DNA of 64,000 nucleotides from Cheiracanthium punctorium (GCA_038373885.1 JAWZYV010013019.1:62001-126000); one strand, 5' to 3'. Positions 45,785-57,471 are shown, counted from the first letter of the stretch. Translations and numbers: made by a program. The notes: generated by a model from the letters alone, not told the origin.

Positions 45785-46515
45785 AAAAAATAACGCAAAA
45801 TTGAATTTTAAAAAATTACCTTTTTATAATTTCAAATAAAGTTCATAAAAAATCTTTAAACTTTCCTATTTTTTGAAACTTTTGAGTATTGTATTTTTTT
45901 AATCTTGAATTAAAAAAACATTTTTTTTTCTTCAAACAGTAATCTCTTTTAATAAGATGAATAAAATACGGATCGTTTTAGTTAACATTTACCCAAGAGC
46001 ACAGTAATAGTAATTTGCAGCACAGAATAGAAATATTGTTCTTAAACAGCTATAAAAAAAATATAATATTATTTGGCATAAAAAATAGACAATGCTGTTT
46101 TAATAAAAGAAAATGATAGTTGTGATTTCCTTTTCTGTAGGAATTAAAAACAGATTGTGCATTTCTGACTCATTTATAGTAGCATGATAATAGAATAACA
46201 TAAAAGCGAACAATCTAATTTTGTCATAGAGGTTATGAGAAAAATGTATGAAATTTTGATTCGGGAATTATTTAAACGATAGATTGTAATTTTATCTATA
46301 CATAGATTTTAATGAGAAAAGAACCAGAAGAAACTTCTTCGATATATAATTGTCTTATCGAAATTATAATACAGAATGTCGTTTAATTTTTCTAAAATTT
46401 TTATATGAACCCCCATTCTTATGCAAGATTTGCACCATAAATTTTTAATCATTCTATCAGTAATTTTATGTATTTTTTCTTTGTTTAATATTATTCTTAT
46501 GGAAATAAATAGTTG
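45785..46515. other. AT-rich DNA, nothing recognised
   Basis: Poly-A and poly-T stretches dominate. No features. Confidence 0.5.
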
Positions 46516-46519
46516 GGAA

Positions 46520-46890
46520 GTTTTTTCGTTCTAATGCAGCCTACTGTAGACTTGACCACTACGAGGGCCAGATATGCTGTCCATTTCTTTATGAGGAAGC
46601 CTAGTAGGCAGCCACCGCTACCTCCAGTGAGTGGTCTCCCAAATTTGATACAACTCCAGATTTTAGACGTAGCATCTGGTTATCATTTGAGGTACCGTTT
46701 AAAACATGGAGGACATTGTTGGCACGACAGATTTTATGTGCACCATTTCCGTTTAGCGTACGCGGCTCACAGTAGACTCAGCCGAGAAAAGAGTTCACCT
46801 TCACAAACACTGGACAGGCTGGTGCTGCTTAACTTTCGGGGTTATGATGAGAACAGAGATTAACCGACTTTGAACTATTGCCGGTCTGGA
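46520..46890 (-). mobile_element. 5S rRNA-derived SINE (copy B, best head)
   Basis: On the minus strand from about 46865: CTGTTCTCATCATAACCCCG, AAAGTTAAGCAGCACCAGC, CTGTCCAGTGTTTGTGAAGG, TGAAC. This aligns with 5S rRNA through the box A core AAGTTAAGCA and on to the GGATGGGTGACC region. A long body follows (TCTCGGCTGAGTC, CCTCCATGTTTTAAACGG, GGAGACCACTC). The 116-codon plus-strand frame at 46513-46863 lies entirely within it and is not a gene. Confidence 0.7.
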
Positions 46891-46894
46891 AACT

Positions 46895-49118
46895 GATTGT
46901 GATGGCTTTATAATGAATTTGGTTTAAAGTAGTAAAAATTTTACAGAAGTTTGCTTTAGATTCTTTGGCAATATTTCACTGCATTTTTACATATTTTCTT
47001 TTAAATTAACCTACTAATTTTCAAGGAAGTATTTATTTTTTAATAAGCTATTAATTTATTGTTTCTTTAGCTTATTCCCTGTCATAAAGGTCCTCTTACA
47101 CCAATGAAAACGTATTAAAATAACCCTACAGCCTAATTCTATAAAATAAGAGAAAAATAAATGTAATTTTACGAAGTTGAAATTTTCTAATAAAATGATG
47201 AAATCTACATTGGAGCCATATCAAACCATAATCATAAATTTGAAATAAAATGAAACGTAACAATGATACGCAGTTAATATGCTTCTAAAGTTTATCATTA
47301 CATGATTAATAATATAGAAGATGACAATTAATGAAAAAAGTTAATTGTATGTGCTAAAAGAGAGTTGGAATGTGTGTTTTAAAGCATATTTAGGGTCCCC
47401 TAAGTCAAAATTATCAGTAATGCTACCTACCAGTAATGCTGCATACTATTGAGAGTAAGGACACAGGAGACACCTGATGAAAATTCTAGACATCCGAATT
47501 CTCTTAGATGGAGAATCAATGCATTTATCAGAACAGTTTCTATATACAGCCCTTGAGATCCCATTAGCAGTCTAAGAGATTTGGCTCCATCTCAAAATGC
47601 CCTGAGCATGAAAGTAGTATGAATGTACTTAAAATTCAATCTTCTGGTCGCCTTTTCCATAATAATTTCAAGTAGTAACGCGTTCACAAAGGTAGAACAT
47701 TATGAAAACTATCCGCTTCTGGAGCTTTCAAACACCACGATGGGAAAACAGGACTAATGATTTGTCTGGAAAACAGTTTAAAACCTACTCAATGGATAAT
47801 GGCTTCTTTTTGACGTTTATTCACATATTACCGTTCTTTTACATTCTCTGCCGATCAATGTTGTCAATAGTTTGCCAAATCATCACCAGATGTAACGGTA
47901 TTATAACAGTATAAACGGTATACCATTTAGAAAATAGGTACTATACTTCATTTTCCCCTATATTTGGGGATAATTATGTCATATATTGTTAATGATCACA
48001 CTAAGTTGAAAAGGAGTGGCTAGCCACACCTAAAAATAGAAATAGCATCCAATCACTCAAAGAGGTGTAAATACATTTAATCTCTCAAAATATAAAAAGC
48101 TACTCATACATAGTGTCAAGCGACACTATATTGGAAACACTTTATCAAGGTCCATACTCCCAACTTTTCACTTTATACAAACATATAATTAATGTTATAT
48201 TAGTTAGTTATTCTGTACATACTCTCCATTAATATTCAGAATTCCTTTATGCATGTGCAAGTACTACTTCATTGATTCAATTGATTTGCATCAATGTAAA
48301 TTGAAAGTTTAATAAATTTTAATTTTCTCTCAAGGCTTTTTATACTGTATTACCATACACATGTGCCTTCTTTTCTACTTTTTAAATTTCTTTATTGTGA
48401 CCTTCATCGTTTAAAAGCTATGACGAAAACGTAACAACTTAACAGACGTTACAGTTTTAATACTACACGTAGTATGTTTTTGCATTCTAAGGGAGCTACT
48501 TTCACTTGCCCCCTCAACAAAAAAAAAAAAGAAAGAAATCGAATTAGCCGGTAAGTTTTCAAACTCTTGCAGCATTCCACTCTGCATACATATATATTTA
48601 TACAGCTTAATATAGTAATGACAGCTGAACTATAATAATATAAGATTAAAAATATGGTGAAACTTCTAAAAGCATACAGAATGTAAAAGAAGCTTTAAAG
48701 TACTATTTTTTTTATTTCCATCTACCCCCACAATTTGTTTTTTTATGAATTCAATTATGTTTAAATTAAGATTAAACGTATTTCAATCCATAATTCACTT
48801 ATATCTCAATAATTCATTTATGCCTTAGCTTCGCATTTTCTTCTATTATGCAGACTATATTTACTCCTCGACTTTTTATTGTTTACTGTATAAATAATTA
48901 TATTTAATAATATTTAAGAAATGTTATTTAAATTAAGCTTATTTCTATTTAAAATATATTTTAAAAACCACTTTTGCGTGGCACAAAAATGTTCAATGCA
49001 TAAAAACTACTTAGAAACAATAACAGAAAAATTTCGAGGATTAATAACATCCATTTGATAACGGTTATTTGTACCAGGCGTATGAAATTTTCCTTTGAAA
49101 AAAAAAGTCTGCACAAAG
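46895..49118. other. AT-rich DNA, nothing recognised
   Basis: A less A/T-rich patch at 47390-47660 has no frame or ends. The 70-codon frame at 47702-47914 has no domain. Confidence 0.45.
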
Positions 49119-49119
49119 T

Positions 49120-49300
49120 TGATTTTCCATTAAAAAATCCCTATTTAATTGACTTCTTTATCATTTAATCCGCGCCATAATTATGCACTGTAACTCAGAA
49201 AAAATCCCACTTTATTTTTCGAAGGTAATTAATCAAAGAATGTTCTTGTTTGAAGGGAGAAAAAATGAATAAATGAAAGCATTGTTCTTCTTTTATTTGT
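49120..49300 (+). repeat. old dispersed repeat, pair member 2
   Basis: Counterpart of 45600-45780, about 3.5 kb downstream in direct orientation. The conserved blocks are interrupted by substitutions. Confidence 0.45.
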
Positions 49301-49304
49301 GTTC

Positions 49305-50205
49305 TACATCTGGTGTTATTTGACAAATTTCAAAACACGAAAACAAGAATTTGTTCAATAAAACACTCTGACAGATTTTCCTTTCAAACAGGAAAATAAA
49401 ATAAATGAAATTGAAGAAAAAATAATACTGAGAAATTCTTTTTTTTTTAAGTTCAGGCAATCGTGACTATTGTTTCTGTGTGAGAAATGTAGCTAATGAA
49501 GTTTTAAGTGGCTTATTGTTTTGGTAGGGAAAAAAATCTTATTTTCTAAGGTTTGCAATTTTTAAATGTAATAAGAAATTTAAAAAAAAATAAATAAAAT
49601 TCATTGTTTACATACCATCATTCAAGTTCCGTTCATTCATTTTATTTAAAAATATTTCTAAGAATAGAAAATATTGTTTTTAATTGTTACAACTAATAAA
49701 TAACAATGAAAAAGAAGATGCCTTTAAAAATTAGAAAAAATAATAATGGTTACAGTACTTATTCCTTACAAATAATTACTTTATCATTAAAATTTTACTT
49801 TACTTTATTACAGATAACGTGAATATAAAAACCCACGCTAAAATATGAAGACACATGACTATACCATCAATGAAACAAGAACTTATTTCCCATGAAGAGC
49901 TTTCCTTTAGTTTCCGGTGACTCATGTGCTAAAATATAAAACTATTTCGTACTTTATAAGTATTCTGATTGTTTGGATATTTCTAAAACATAAGTAGTTA
50001 AAATGTGTAGCTAAAATAATTTACAGTGTGGTTTTCTCATCTGTCACTTCCCTATATTGTACATCTCGAAATAGTTCATATTTTACTTTCAAATGAATAT
50101 AGACAAGAACCGACCGAGTATGCAGTGACGGAACCTATAGCTTTTGTAATACTTCTGTATATTTCATACCATAATTTGGATCATCTTCGCAAAAGGTGTG
50201 GGGAC
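49305..50205. other. AT-rich DNA, nothing recognised
   Basis: No supported frames or repeats. The frame at 50026-50235 is hydrophobic, without motif. Confidence 0.5.
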
Positions 50206-50370
50206 TTTCAAACATTGACACCCCTTGAAAACTGAGATTGAAGAGAGCACTCTGGAAACCACGGATTCAACTTGCAAGTACATCCCGGTAATCTTAAATT
50301 GTAGTTCGGGATTCGGGCCAGATATTCTTCGTCTATCAGTTCAATGCTTTCACCACTGGACTACTGCAAT
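50205..50370 (-). mobile_element. tRNA-derived SINE fragment, family S3-like
   Basis: On the minus strand, box A TAGTCCAGTGG (50363-50353) is followed by a box-B-like GGCCCGAATCCC (50319-50308), about 45 bases apart. The head resembles that of 35648-35940 (TAGTCCAATGG). The body toward 50205 is short, suggesting truncation. Confidence 0.5.
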
Positions 50371-50816
50371 TTTATTAGATAACTACAGTGACATAGACAG
50401 AGATTGATCCGTAAGTTTATGAGACCCCCACCCAAATTCATAATAATCAAACCTATTTGTGATAAATTCTGCTTTTCTACCCATTGCCCGAATCTTCTCT
50501 AGCATTTTTTTTTTTAATCTGGCTACAATAATGTCACTAATAGTGAACTGTAAAATTGTAATTTGATTTCAGTTTTCTCATATTTATAACCTCTAAAGTG
50601 CTAATTTTGAAAGCATTCAGGCTGCAATAATCAGGAAACAGTAATAAAGCAATCAGTCACAGAATGACGATTCCATAATAATCTACTGATGGTTTGGTTT
50701 ATTTCAAGCCCTGTGCCTGCTAAACTTCAAAAATTTGACAAAATTAAGGGTGGAGAAATCGTGGCACTTGCGGCAAACATGATGCATTGGATGATTTTAA
50801 ATTTGCGCATTGCATC

Positions 50817-50992
50817 CAGGGACGTACCCAGAAAAAAATTTCGGGGTGGGTCCAAAAATTTCGGAGGGGATCCAAACGGTGAAAAAGGCAGAATTTTAGA
50901 CAACAAAACTTCATCATTATTAATTTGTTTGCAAAAACTGAAATTTCGGAGGGGGTCCGGACCCCCTGGACCACCCCCTGTGTACGTCCTTG
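50817..50992. mobile_element. hAT-like MITE with exact 8-bp duplication
   Basis: ATTGCATC flanks both sides (50809-50816 and 50993-51000). The left end CAGGGACGTACCCAG faces a right end whose complement is CAAGGACGTACACAG. Internal inverted G-rich/C-rich segments (TTTCGGAGGGG) are present. 176 bases. The four overlapping open frames reported here in both strands are artefacts of the inverted repeat. Confidence 0.85.
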
Positions 50993-51004
50993 ATTGCATC
51001 CTTG

Positions 51005-51622
51005 TGTCTTAGGAAAAGGTGGCCTAAAACGGCTTAAGGTGAAAACTTGTATAAAATAACATGTCTTTAAATGAAACTTTGGCCGTTTGATATCATATTT
51101 TACACTATATTCTGCATCATTAACATAGCATCAAAGCATATTGAAATAATTTTAAAAAATAGAATTTTGAGAAAGTGTCCAAATGATTCTTTTATCCTCA
51201 ACCAAAGGCAAAATGATCTTTCTTTGGAAAACAATTGTCAATCTTTTTTTATCGCAAAATAAAAGATGTAAAAGTAATTATGACTTTACATAATGAAATA
51301 AAATAAGTTTTATAATCATATAGTATGCAAAATTTTAAAACTTTTTTAAATTTATGAAAATTTAAAAAAAAGTGTCACAAACAATAAAATGGAATATTTT
51401 AAAATTATAATTCAAAATTTATGGCCTACAATAAACGCAGAAGTAAATTAAGTAATGGAATGAGGAGCCACACATTTTGAGAACGGTTGAAGGGCTGCTA
51501 TGATGGCTAAGACCCGGTACTGGAGTGTCTTCAGTCAGTGATTCATTTTACCCGGTAATATAGCTGACAACTTTTGGTCTTATTAATTGATGACGCCGAG
51601 AGACATAATAATTAATGTAATT
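51005..51622. other. AT-rich DNA, nothing recognised
   Basis: The frame at 51071-51262 has no domain. No element ends found. Confidence 0.45.
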
Positions 51623-51626
51623 TTAA

Positions 51627-51956
51627 GGGGAGGTAGGACGCATAATAAAGAATTAGAATTACATAACAATGTCGGATCAGAAACGCCATTTTCACTTACC
51701 TTTTAATAACACTTTAGGAAAGGTGTTGAAGTGTTCGTCTAATTTCTTAAACCAATTTTATAAGCAATAGGCTTGTTTCCAGAACTTTCATCAATGAAAT
51801 GAAATAGAATTTTTAAACAATCAATTTTAGTCATGTGTTTTTTTTAATAGATACACTGAGTTTTGACGAACACTGTTTGAAAAGTTCACTTTTATTACAG
51901 CACTTGTTCCAAAAGGAGAATAAAGAGTACATCCTTATTATATGCCTGACCTCCCC
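51627..51956. mobile_element. TTAA-flanked foldback element
   Basis: TTAA lies on both sides (51623-51626 and 51957-51960). The left end GGGGAGGTAGGACGCATAAT faces a right end whose complement is GGGGAGGTCAGGCATATAAT. Interior AT-rich and non-coding. A TTAA target suggests piggyBac-like mobilisation, but the ends start GGGG and not CCC, so the class is uncertain. Confidence 0.45.
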
Positions 51957-51992
51957 TTAAGTTTGTCCGAATCATTATGGGACACCCTGTAT
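51945..51992 (-). repeat. terminal motif CAGGGTGTCCCATAATG
   Basis: Read on the minus strand from a TA at about 51990: CAGGGTGTCCCATAATGAT, then GGACAAACTTAAGGGGAGG. This looks like a transposon end next to a TA target, and it overlaps the end of the TTAA-flanked foldback. It is compared with 21134-21245. Confidence 0.35.
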
Positions 51993-52018
51993 ATATATTT
52001 ATATATAATCTCATTGTG

Positions 52019-52022
<4 letters not shown>

Positions 52023-52049
<27 letters not shown>
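52023..52049. repeat. (TA)n microsatellite
   Basis: About 13 TA units. The apparent Ile/Tyr-rich peptides across it are translation of the repeat. Confidence 0.95.
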
Positions 52050-52636
52050 GTATGCCCACTAAAGTTCCTTGCCATCTTCTTAACTTCAGAACGGCTGCTT
52101 CGATATTTATAAAAGTAGTGTCTAGGTAAAGTAAAATAGCCATACACTACGGAAGGAAATCGCCTGCGGCGCCACCTGGTGGAAAACGGGGGAGTAAGCA
52201 TTCCTACCACGAAAACGCTGAAAGAGACAGAATGAAAAAGGGATTTGCAATTTTGTGGAGCATCATCGATTTTTGACGAAAAGACAAGTTGTGGATGGAT
52301 ATATTTGCAAAGAATAGAACCGTTCAAACGAGCATTTGTTTTTTCTTGATTTCCTACACTGCGAAGGTACGAAACTTGAACGTAAGGAGAAATGATTATA
52401 TTTTAGGCCCAAATGTGCATCGTGGAAATTTGAACATCTCAATTAAAAATTGTTATAACTAGTTGTTTTTTCTTTCTCAGGTCGTTTTCCCACGTCACAA
52501 TGCAGAAAATCACGATAATGCAAAAGTGCGCTTTAACCGTTCTGATCTTTGCATTAAGATCCAATGTGTCTTTTCGCGCCATTCATGATGCTCTACAACT
52601 TTGAAAGTTACTTATCTCTCTATTTCATTTCGTTTT
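52050..52636 (-). other. unclassified GC-richer segment, possible repeat
   Basis: Minus-strand frame 52327-51938 includes a run of basic residues (STRWRRRRFPS) and ends in the microsatellite, and I see no domain in it. The block CACCAGGTGGCGCCGCAGG (complement of about 52185-52165) is unusually GC-rich here. I suspect a repeat fragment but cannot name it. Confidence 0.3.
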
Positions 52637-52637
52637 C

Positions 52638-52659
52638 GTATATATATATATATATATAT
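52638..52659. repeat. (TA)n microsatellite
   Basis: About 11 TA units directly before a GC-richer stretch starting TGTAGCGTCC. Confidence 0.95.
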
Positions 52660-53015
52660 GTAGCGTCCTTGCCAGCAGAGGTCTTCGCTGGCCGGCAAAC
52701 GGCGGGAGAGATCCTTGGGCGCCCGTTACGGCTGTCGGTGGAGTCGTAGTCTCAACTGCGATTATATTATATTATTCGACGATTTGATACAAGTTTCTTT
52801 GGCAGTTGCAGTCACGCGAAAAGTCCCTGCTGGGCTGCGTCAGCCCCTTTTATTAACTTTGAGGTCATGTCACATGACCAGCGCGCATTGCAATTATTGG
52901 CCGAGCCCAAAATCTGAGCACCTATTTTTCAAGGTTTTTATGACTTTTAAGACTCCAGATTGACTGGGCGCGGGGATCGTCTAAAAATTTACGAGGGAAT
53001 TGCAATGGACGTTGT
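52660..53015. other. GC-richer unclassified stretch
   Basis: Starts TGTAGCGTCCTTGCC; near its far side is GCAATGGACGTTGTA, whose complement TACAACGTCCATTGC is similar. It may be a degraded repeat with inverted or LTR-like ends. It contains ATTATTCGACGA, shared with about 33373. The 82-codon frame 52715-52963 shows no known domain. Confidence 0.3.
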
Positions 53016-54000
53016 ATTAGTTGCGGTTTTTGAAAGCGAGTTCCTTTGTTCCAACTGAATTAAAACTGCTCAGTTCTAGAAATTTGGGATTTTAACAGGC
53101 TTTTGATTTATTATATTATTATATATATACATTTATATATGCACATATGTACTGGGAGGGGGATGATAATTGTAGTAACTATAATTAAGAATGCAATTAT
53201 TATTTTCAAGACAATTAAAAACATTAAAAAACGAGAAAATTTACGATAATTGCAAAATTAAGAATCATAATTACATGGATTCATTTTTTTTCTCCTCAGT
53301 TCTCATAGTTTAAAAAATAATTTGTTCGTCATTACTTGTTAGCTTGAATGAATTTCGGGATCTCAATTAAAACTACAAACAGCGCTTCCAGGTGCGCTCT
53401 TTCTGTCGAATGAACAATTAAAATTTTTCGCATGTAAATAATTTAAGAAAGCAATTTGCAGTTAAATAGCTTAGCTATTATCGAATTTCCCTTAATTATT
53501 CATGACTTAATAAAAGTGCATGAATAAATTCATTGCTCAGCTAAGTAAAAACAAAGGATGCTTTCTTGCTGAGAAACTAACTTGATTAATTACTCCGTAG
53601 AATGAACGTCATTATCCTTATCTAAAAACTGCACCAAAAAATTGTCTTGAAAATAATATTTTTAGTTGGAGGTTTTCCTTTATCTTAAGAAATCCGATGC
53701 GGAATTACTTATATTTGTTTACTCTTGGAGCATTTATTATGGCTGTTACCTCACATTACATTTTGAGTCTGTAATTTTAATGTTACATAATTAATTAGTC
53801 TTTATTATTATTATTATTTGCTTTTCTCAGTTTCTAAACAAGCTCATTAGAAGTTTTCTTTAATTTGAAAACTAAATTAAAATTAGCATAATAATATTCT
53901 TCGTTTGGAGGGGTTAATATTTTAATTGCAGATTTTTGCAGATAACGCAATGTTATTTCAATTTAGTTTTCAAAATTTGTTTGATTAATAACTAAATTAA
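53016..54000. other. AT-rich DNA, nothing recognised
   Basis: Only A/T-rich sequence, with short TA repeats near 53115-53140. No open frame above 60 codons. Confidence 0.5.
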
Positions 54001-54004
54001 TGTA

Positions 54005-55080
54005 CTAGAAGAACCTGCCTCTGCTTCACCATATTTAAATTTTAATCCAGTATTTTATTTAGAAATTTCGTAGCAGGAATTCATAATTAGCACTTGAGAG
54101 TGCTATTTCTTTCAATCATGGGTTCTTTGTCTACGCGACCGCGTCGAGTCACTTTTCAATTTTTGTTGATTTTAAGAACATGGGTAGGGTTTTCTTTAGT
54201 TTTCAATCTATATTCTTGCATTTTGTGTGGTTTTAGTTGTGCACTTCCCTTTTGGTCTCAATCTAATGGATAGTTTATCTACAGGACCGCCCAAAACATT
54301 CGAAATACATTACGCTCAATGGACCGAAATTCATTAAACTCGCATATCTCAAAAACTATTAGGCGTAGAATGTTGAAACTTTATATTTAGGATTGTTGTA
54401 ACATCTAGTTGTGCACCTCCTCTTTCGGTTCCATTCGACTGGATAGTTTATCTACAGGACCGCCCAAAAGATTCGAAATACATTACGCTCTATGGGCCGA
54501 AATTGATCAAAGCGTTTTTTAGAGGTATTGGGCTATTTCAAACAACTCAGAAGTGATATATGCTGTTAAGAGTTACAAAATGAATTTCTCCATTAAAAGA
54601 AGTGTCTTTATCATTTATAGTTCTGCTACAGGAACACTCCAAGATTTCCAATACATTACGGTCAATGGCAATTTTAGGGGCATTTATCCATTTCAAGCAC
54701 AATACCGTCCTACCCTATAAGTTAGGTAATGGTCACGTGCCTTCCTCAAGAGCTACGCCAAAAGTCGCCAAGCTTGGCCACTTTTGTTGTACGTGTGTAT
54801 GTACAATAATAGGCAGGAAATGTTACTTAAATAAAATCTGTAAAGTAATCTTAAATTATTTACTAATCTATATATAAATATGTAAAGTAATCTTAAATTA
54901 TTTACTAATAACTCTCAAATCTCAAAAAAATCTTAGTCGTAGAATGTTGAAATTTTATACATAAGATTGTTGTAACATGTAGTTGTGCATCTGGATTTTT
55001 GGTTTCAATCTGGAGAGTTTATTTACAGGACCACCGAAAAAAATTTCAATACTTTAATGTCTATGGACATCTTCAATATA
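54005..55080 (-). mobile_element. Helitron-like region with tandem monomers
   Basis: The left edge on the complement ends AGGCAGGTTCTTCTAG (CTAG at 54008-54005 after host A), like a Helitron 3' terminus, though the hairpin is weak. To the right are three diverged monomers (period about 175-180 where adjacent). They contain TAGTTGTGCAC, ATAGTTTATCTACAGGACCG and ATACATTACGCTCTATGGGC, at about 54235, 54411 and 54980. A 42-base direct duplication lies at 54839-54911. The 5' end was not found. Confidence 0.4.
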
Positions 55081-55109
55081 ATTTAACTGTAGACAGTCAT
55101 TGTTTGGTC

Positions 55110-55345
55110 CATGCCCAAAATCTCGCCGTCTGTCGTTGACCTTGGCGAGTTTTGCCAAAATATCGCCAAATTTGGCGATAGTCAGTCATTGGGTCCATGC
55201 CCAAAATCTCGCCGTCTGTCGTTGACCTTGGCGAGTTTTGCCAAAATATCGCCAAATTTGGCGATAGTCAGTCATTGGGTCCATGCCCAAAATATCGCCA
55301 TTTGTCATCGTTCTGGGCGAGTTTTGGCGACAGTCTGACGGTGGC
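55110..55345 (+). repeat. 86-bp tandem repeat, 2.7 copies
   Basis: Units start at 55111, 55197 and 55283, each beginning ATGCCCAAAAT. Units 1 and 2 are identical or nearly so; unit 3 diverges after GCCCAAAATATCGCC. Each unit contains GCCAAATTTGGCGA, a short palindrome. Because 86 is not a multiple of 3, the open frames across it change frame from copy to copy, which argues against coding. Confidence 0.9.
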
Positions 55346-55408
55346 GGTGGTTTCAGTTAGGTTGACAGACGCGCGATAAGACCCGTTTCACGCTTCGCCT
55401 GCCTATTA

Positions 55409-55435
55409 CACTCATGTCCATAAATTAAGGATAAT
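55409..55435 (+). repeat. left terminal inverted repeat of the Tc1 element
   Basis: Begins CACTCATGTCCATAAATTAA. The 27 bases are identical to the complement of the right end; identity stops at the 28th base. Confidence 0.95.
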
Positions 55436-55658
55436 TCAGAATCACACAGAAATTGATCTCTAAAATAAAAATTTCACCTGTGGAATGATCACACACATCT
55501 TGAAGAAGAATATGCAAATTACAGGAAACCACCAGATGGCGTGGATGGTACGTCACAATGACGAGAGTGTAAGAGAGGGGTATATAAGGAATGGTGGCAA
55601 AGAAGTAAAATTGTTCACAAGCGCTGTGAAAGCCTTTCAGTGCAAAAACCGCATAGTT

Positions 55659-56588
55659 ATGGCACAAAGGAGGCATTTAGATGATGTTTTACGTGGAAGA
55701 ATTATCGGACAACTGGAATGTGGACGTATCCAGCTGGAAGTATCCGAGGAACTTGGAATCGCCCAGAGTGTCATCTCCAGGCTTTGGCAACGATTCCAAG
55801 ATGATGGTAATGTGAGTAGACGTTACAGCACAGGTCGCCCCCGAGTTACAACGCCGAATGAGGACCGCTATTTGGAAGTTACTGCCAAAAGAAACAGACG
55901 GAGTACAGCATCAGACCTGTCTCGTCAGCTCTCTTCAGCTACCGGTACGACAGTTTCAAGGCAGACCGTGTACAGACGCTTAGGGCACATTGGTCTATAT
56001 GCTCGTAGGCCTGTCAGATGTGTTCCACTTAGCGCAACTCACTGTCGCCTGCGATTAACCTGGAGTAGAGAGCATGCATTGTGGACACCGCAACAGTGGT
56101 CTTGTGTGATGTTTTCCGACGAGTCCAGGTTTAGTTTGGAGTCTGCTTCTCGCCGGACATTTATCTGGAGAGCGCCAGGTACCCGTTACCACCAAGAGAA
56201 CACCATTGAAAGACACCGTTACGGTGGTGCAGGATGGCTCGTTTGGGGAGGAATTATTCTTGGTTCCAGAACTGACCTGCATGTTCAGAGTGTAACGATG
56301 ACAGGCCACATCTATCGGGATGTCATTCTGGAACAACATGTACGTTTGTTTCGGGGCGCCATGGGTGCTGAATTTGTGTTTATGGATGACAACGCCCGTC
56401 CTCACCGTGCAAACATTGTAGACGAAAGCCTTCAATCGGAGGATATCACCCGTATGCATTGGCCAGCATACTCACCGGACTTGAATCCAATAGAGCATGT
56501 GTGGGATATGCTTGGCCGACGAATTGCAGCCCGTCAACCCCCTCCCACCTGTCTACCGGAACTTCGGAGTGCATTGCTTGATGAGTAG
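55659..56588 (+). pseudogene. Tc1-family transposase, C-terminus cut by stops
   Basis: DDE transposase that would excise and reinsert its element at TA sites in the nucleus. I prefer the ATG at 55659 (MAQRRHLDD, family-like start) over 55485, which adds 58 unrelated residues. The 309-residue product has an N-terminal HTH around residues 25-48 (EELGIAQSVISRLWQRF), a GRPR hook at 59-62, and a second HTH at about 83-108. The catalytic triad is D154 (FSDESRF), D244 (MDDNARPH) and E279 (DLNPIEHVWD), with exactly 34 residues between the last two (DD34E). Two in-frame TAG codons (56586, 56646) interrupt family-like sequence that continues to TAA at 56685. About 33 C-terminal residues are lost, so activity is doubtful. 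All catalytic residues remain. Confidence 0.9.
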
Positions 56589-56886
56589 TGTAATATTCCC
56601 CAATATCAGATTGATCATTTGATACTCAGCATGCCTAGGCGTTGTTAGGCCTGTATTGCATCGTCCGGGAGACATACTCCGTATTAACCATCCTACTAAC
56701 CATGTTATACTGTTTTTTGTAAATAGGTTCTTTTTTGAAATTTGGTCAAGGGAGTAAAACTTGCAATTTTTATTAATTATCTCAAACATATAGCATCTTT
56801 TTTGCTCTTTACTTTTTGTTTAATAAATAGACTTGACAAATAAGTCAAATTTGTTTTGCTTCTTTCTCTTTCGTTGCCTGAACTTC

Positions 56887-56913
56887 ATTATCCTTAATTT
56901 ATGGACATGAGTG
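56887..56913 (-). repeat. right terminal inverted repeat of the Tc1 element
   Basis: Ends TTTATGGACATGAGTG, followed by the TA target duplication at 56914-56915. Confidence 0.95.
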
Positions 56914-56915
56914 TA

Positions 56916-57470
56916 TTTCCAAGGACATAATCACTGTGCCATGTTGAAGCATACTTCATACTTGGAACCGACATATAAAATCTTGGTGGTTTCGTGTGTG
57001 TGAGAGAGAGTAAAAGCACACTCAAGTGCGTAAATAAAATGTGGAAGAATTTCAGATTTTTTAATTTCATATACTTTTTATCTAATTTTATGATTGATAT
57101 GTCTTTCTTTATTTATTAAGAAAATATTAGAAGAACTTTCATTTGAAAATGTTTAAATAATACTTACTATGCAACAAAACTAGCTAAATCAAAAAATTAA
57201 ATTAGATTTTTTTTTTTCATGACGCTACAAGAAACTCTTTTTGCTCAATAAACTGTTGCATTTCACTGCTTTTAAATTTAATTTCTGATAGATTAGCTTA
57301 CCGTGAGACATTAAATTTCGTTGTCTGAAATCAACTTCGCCTTTCACTGCAATAACCACTCGTTTTATTTGTAAACTAAAAATCATTAAAAATTATTTTT
57401 AACCTTAAGAATTGAAAACTTATATTCTCAAATAAAAGTTGTTTAACTTTATTTCTTTTTAATGGTAGGG
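56916..57470. other. AT-rich DNA, nothing recognised
   Basis: A short GTGTGAGAGAGAG tract at 56993-57009. No coding or mobile borders. Confidence 0.5.
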
Positions 57471-57471
57471 T

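Larger units (their letters stand above)
55409..56913 (+). mobile_element. complete Tc1-family transposon (1505 bp)
   Basis: Perfect 27-base terminal inverted repeats (55409-55435 and 56887-56913) lie inside a TA duplication (55407-55408, 56914-56915). It carries one long transposase frame in the plus direction. Length, TIR style and TA target match Tc1-like elements. Perfect TIRs and an almost open transposase mean it inserted recently compared with the other elements here. It sits just right of the 86-base tandem repeat. Confidence 0.95.

Noticed and set aside
46513..46863. 116-codon frame
   Set aside because: Entirely inside a 5S-derived SINE copy.
50689..51012. Overlapping frames on both strands rich in Gly/Pro
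   Set aside because: Generated by the inverted G-rich/C-rich arms of the hAT-like MITE at 50817-50992.
51938..52327. 129-codon minus-strand frame with Ile-Tyr repeats
   Set aside because: Crosses a (TA)n microsatellite and transposon-end sequence; not a gene.
55111..55379. Repeating peptide from the 86-bp tandem repeat
   Set aside because: The period is not a multiple of three, so the frame changes between units; no selection for coding.
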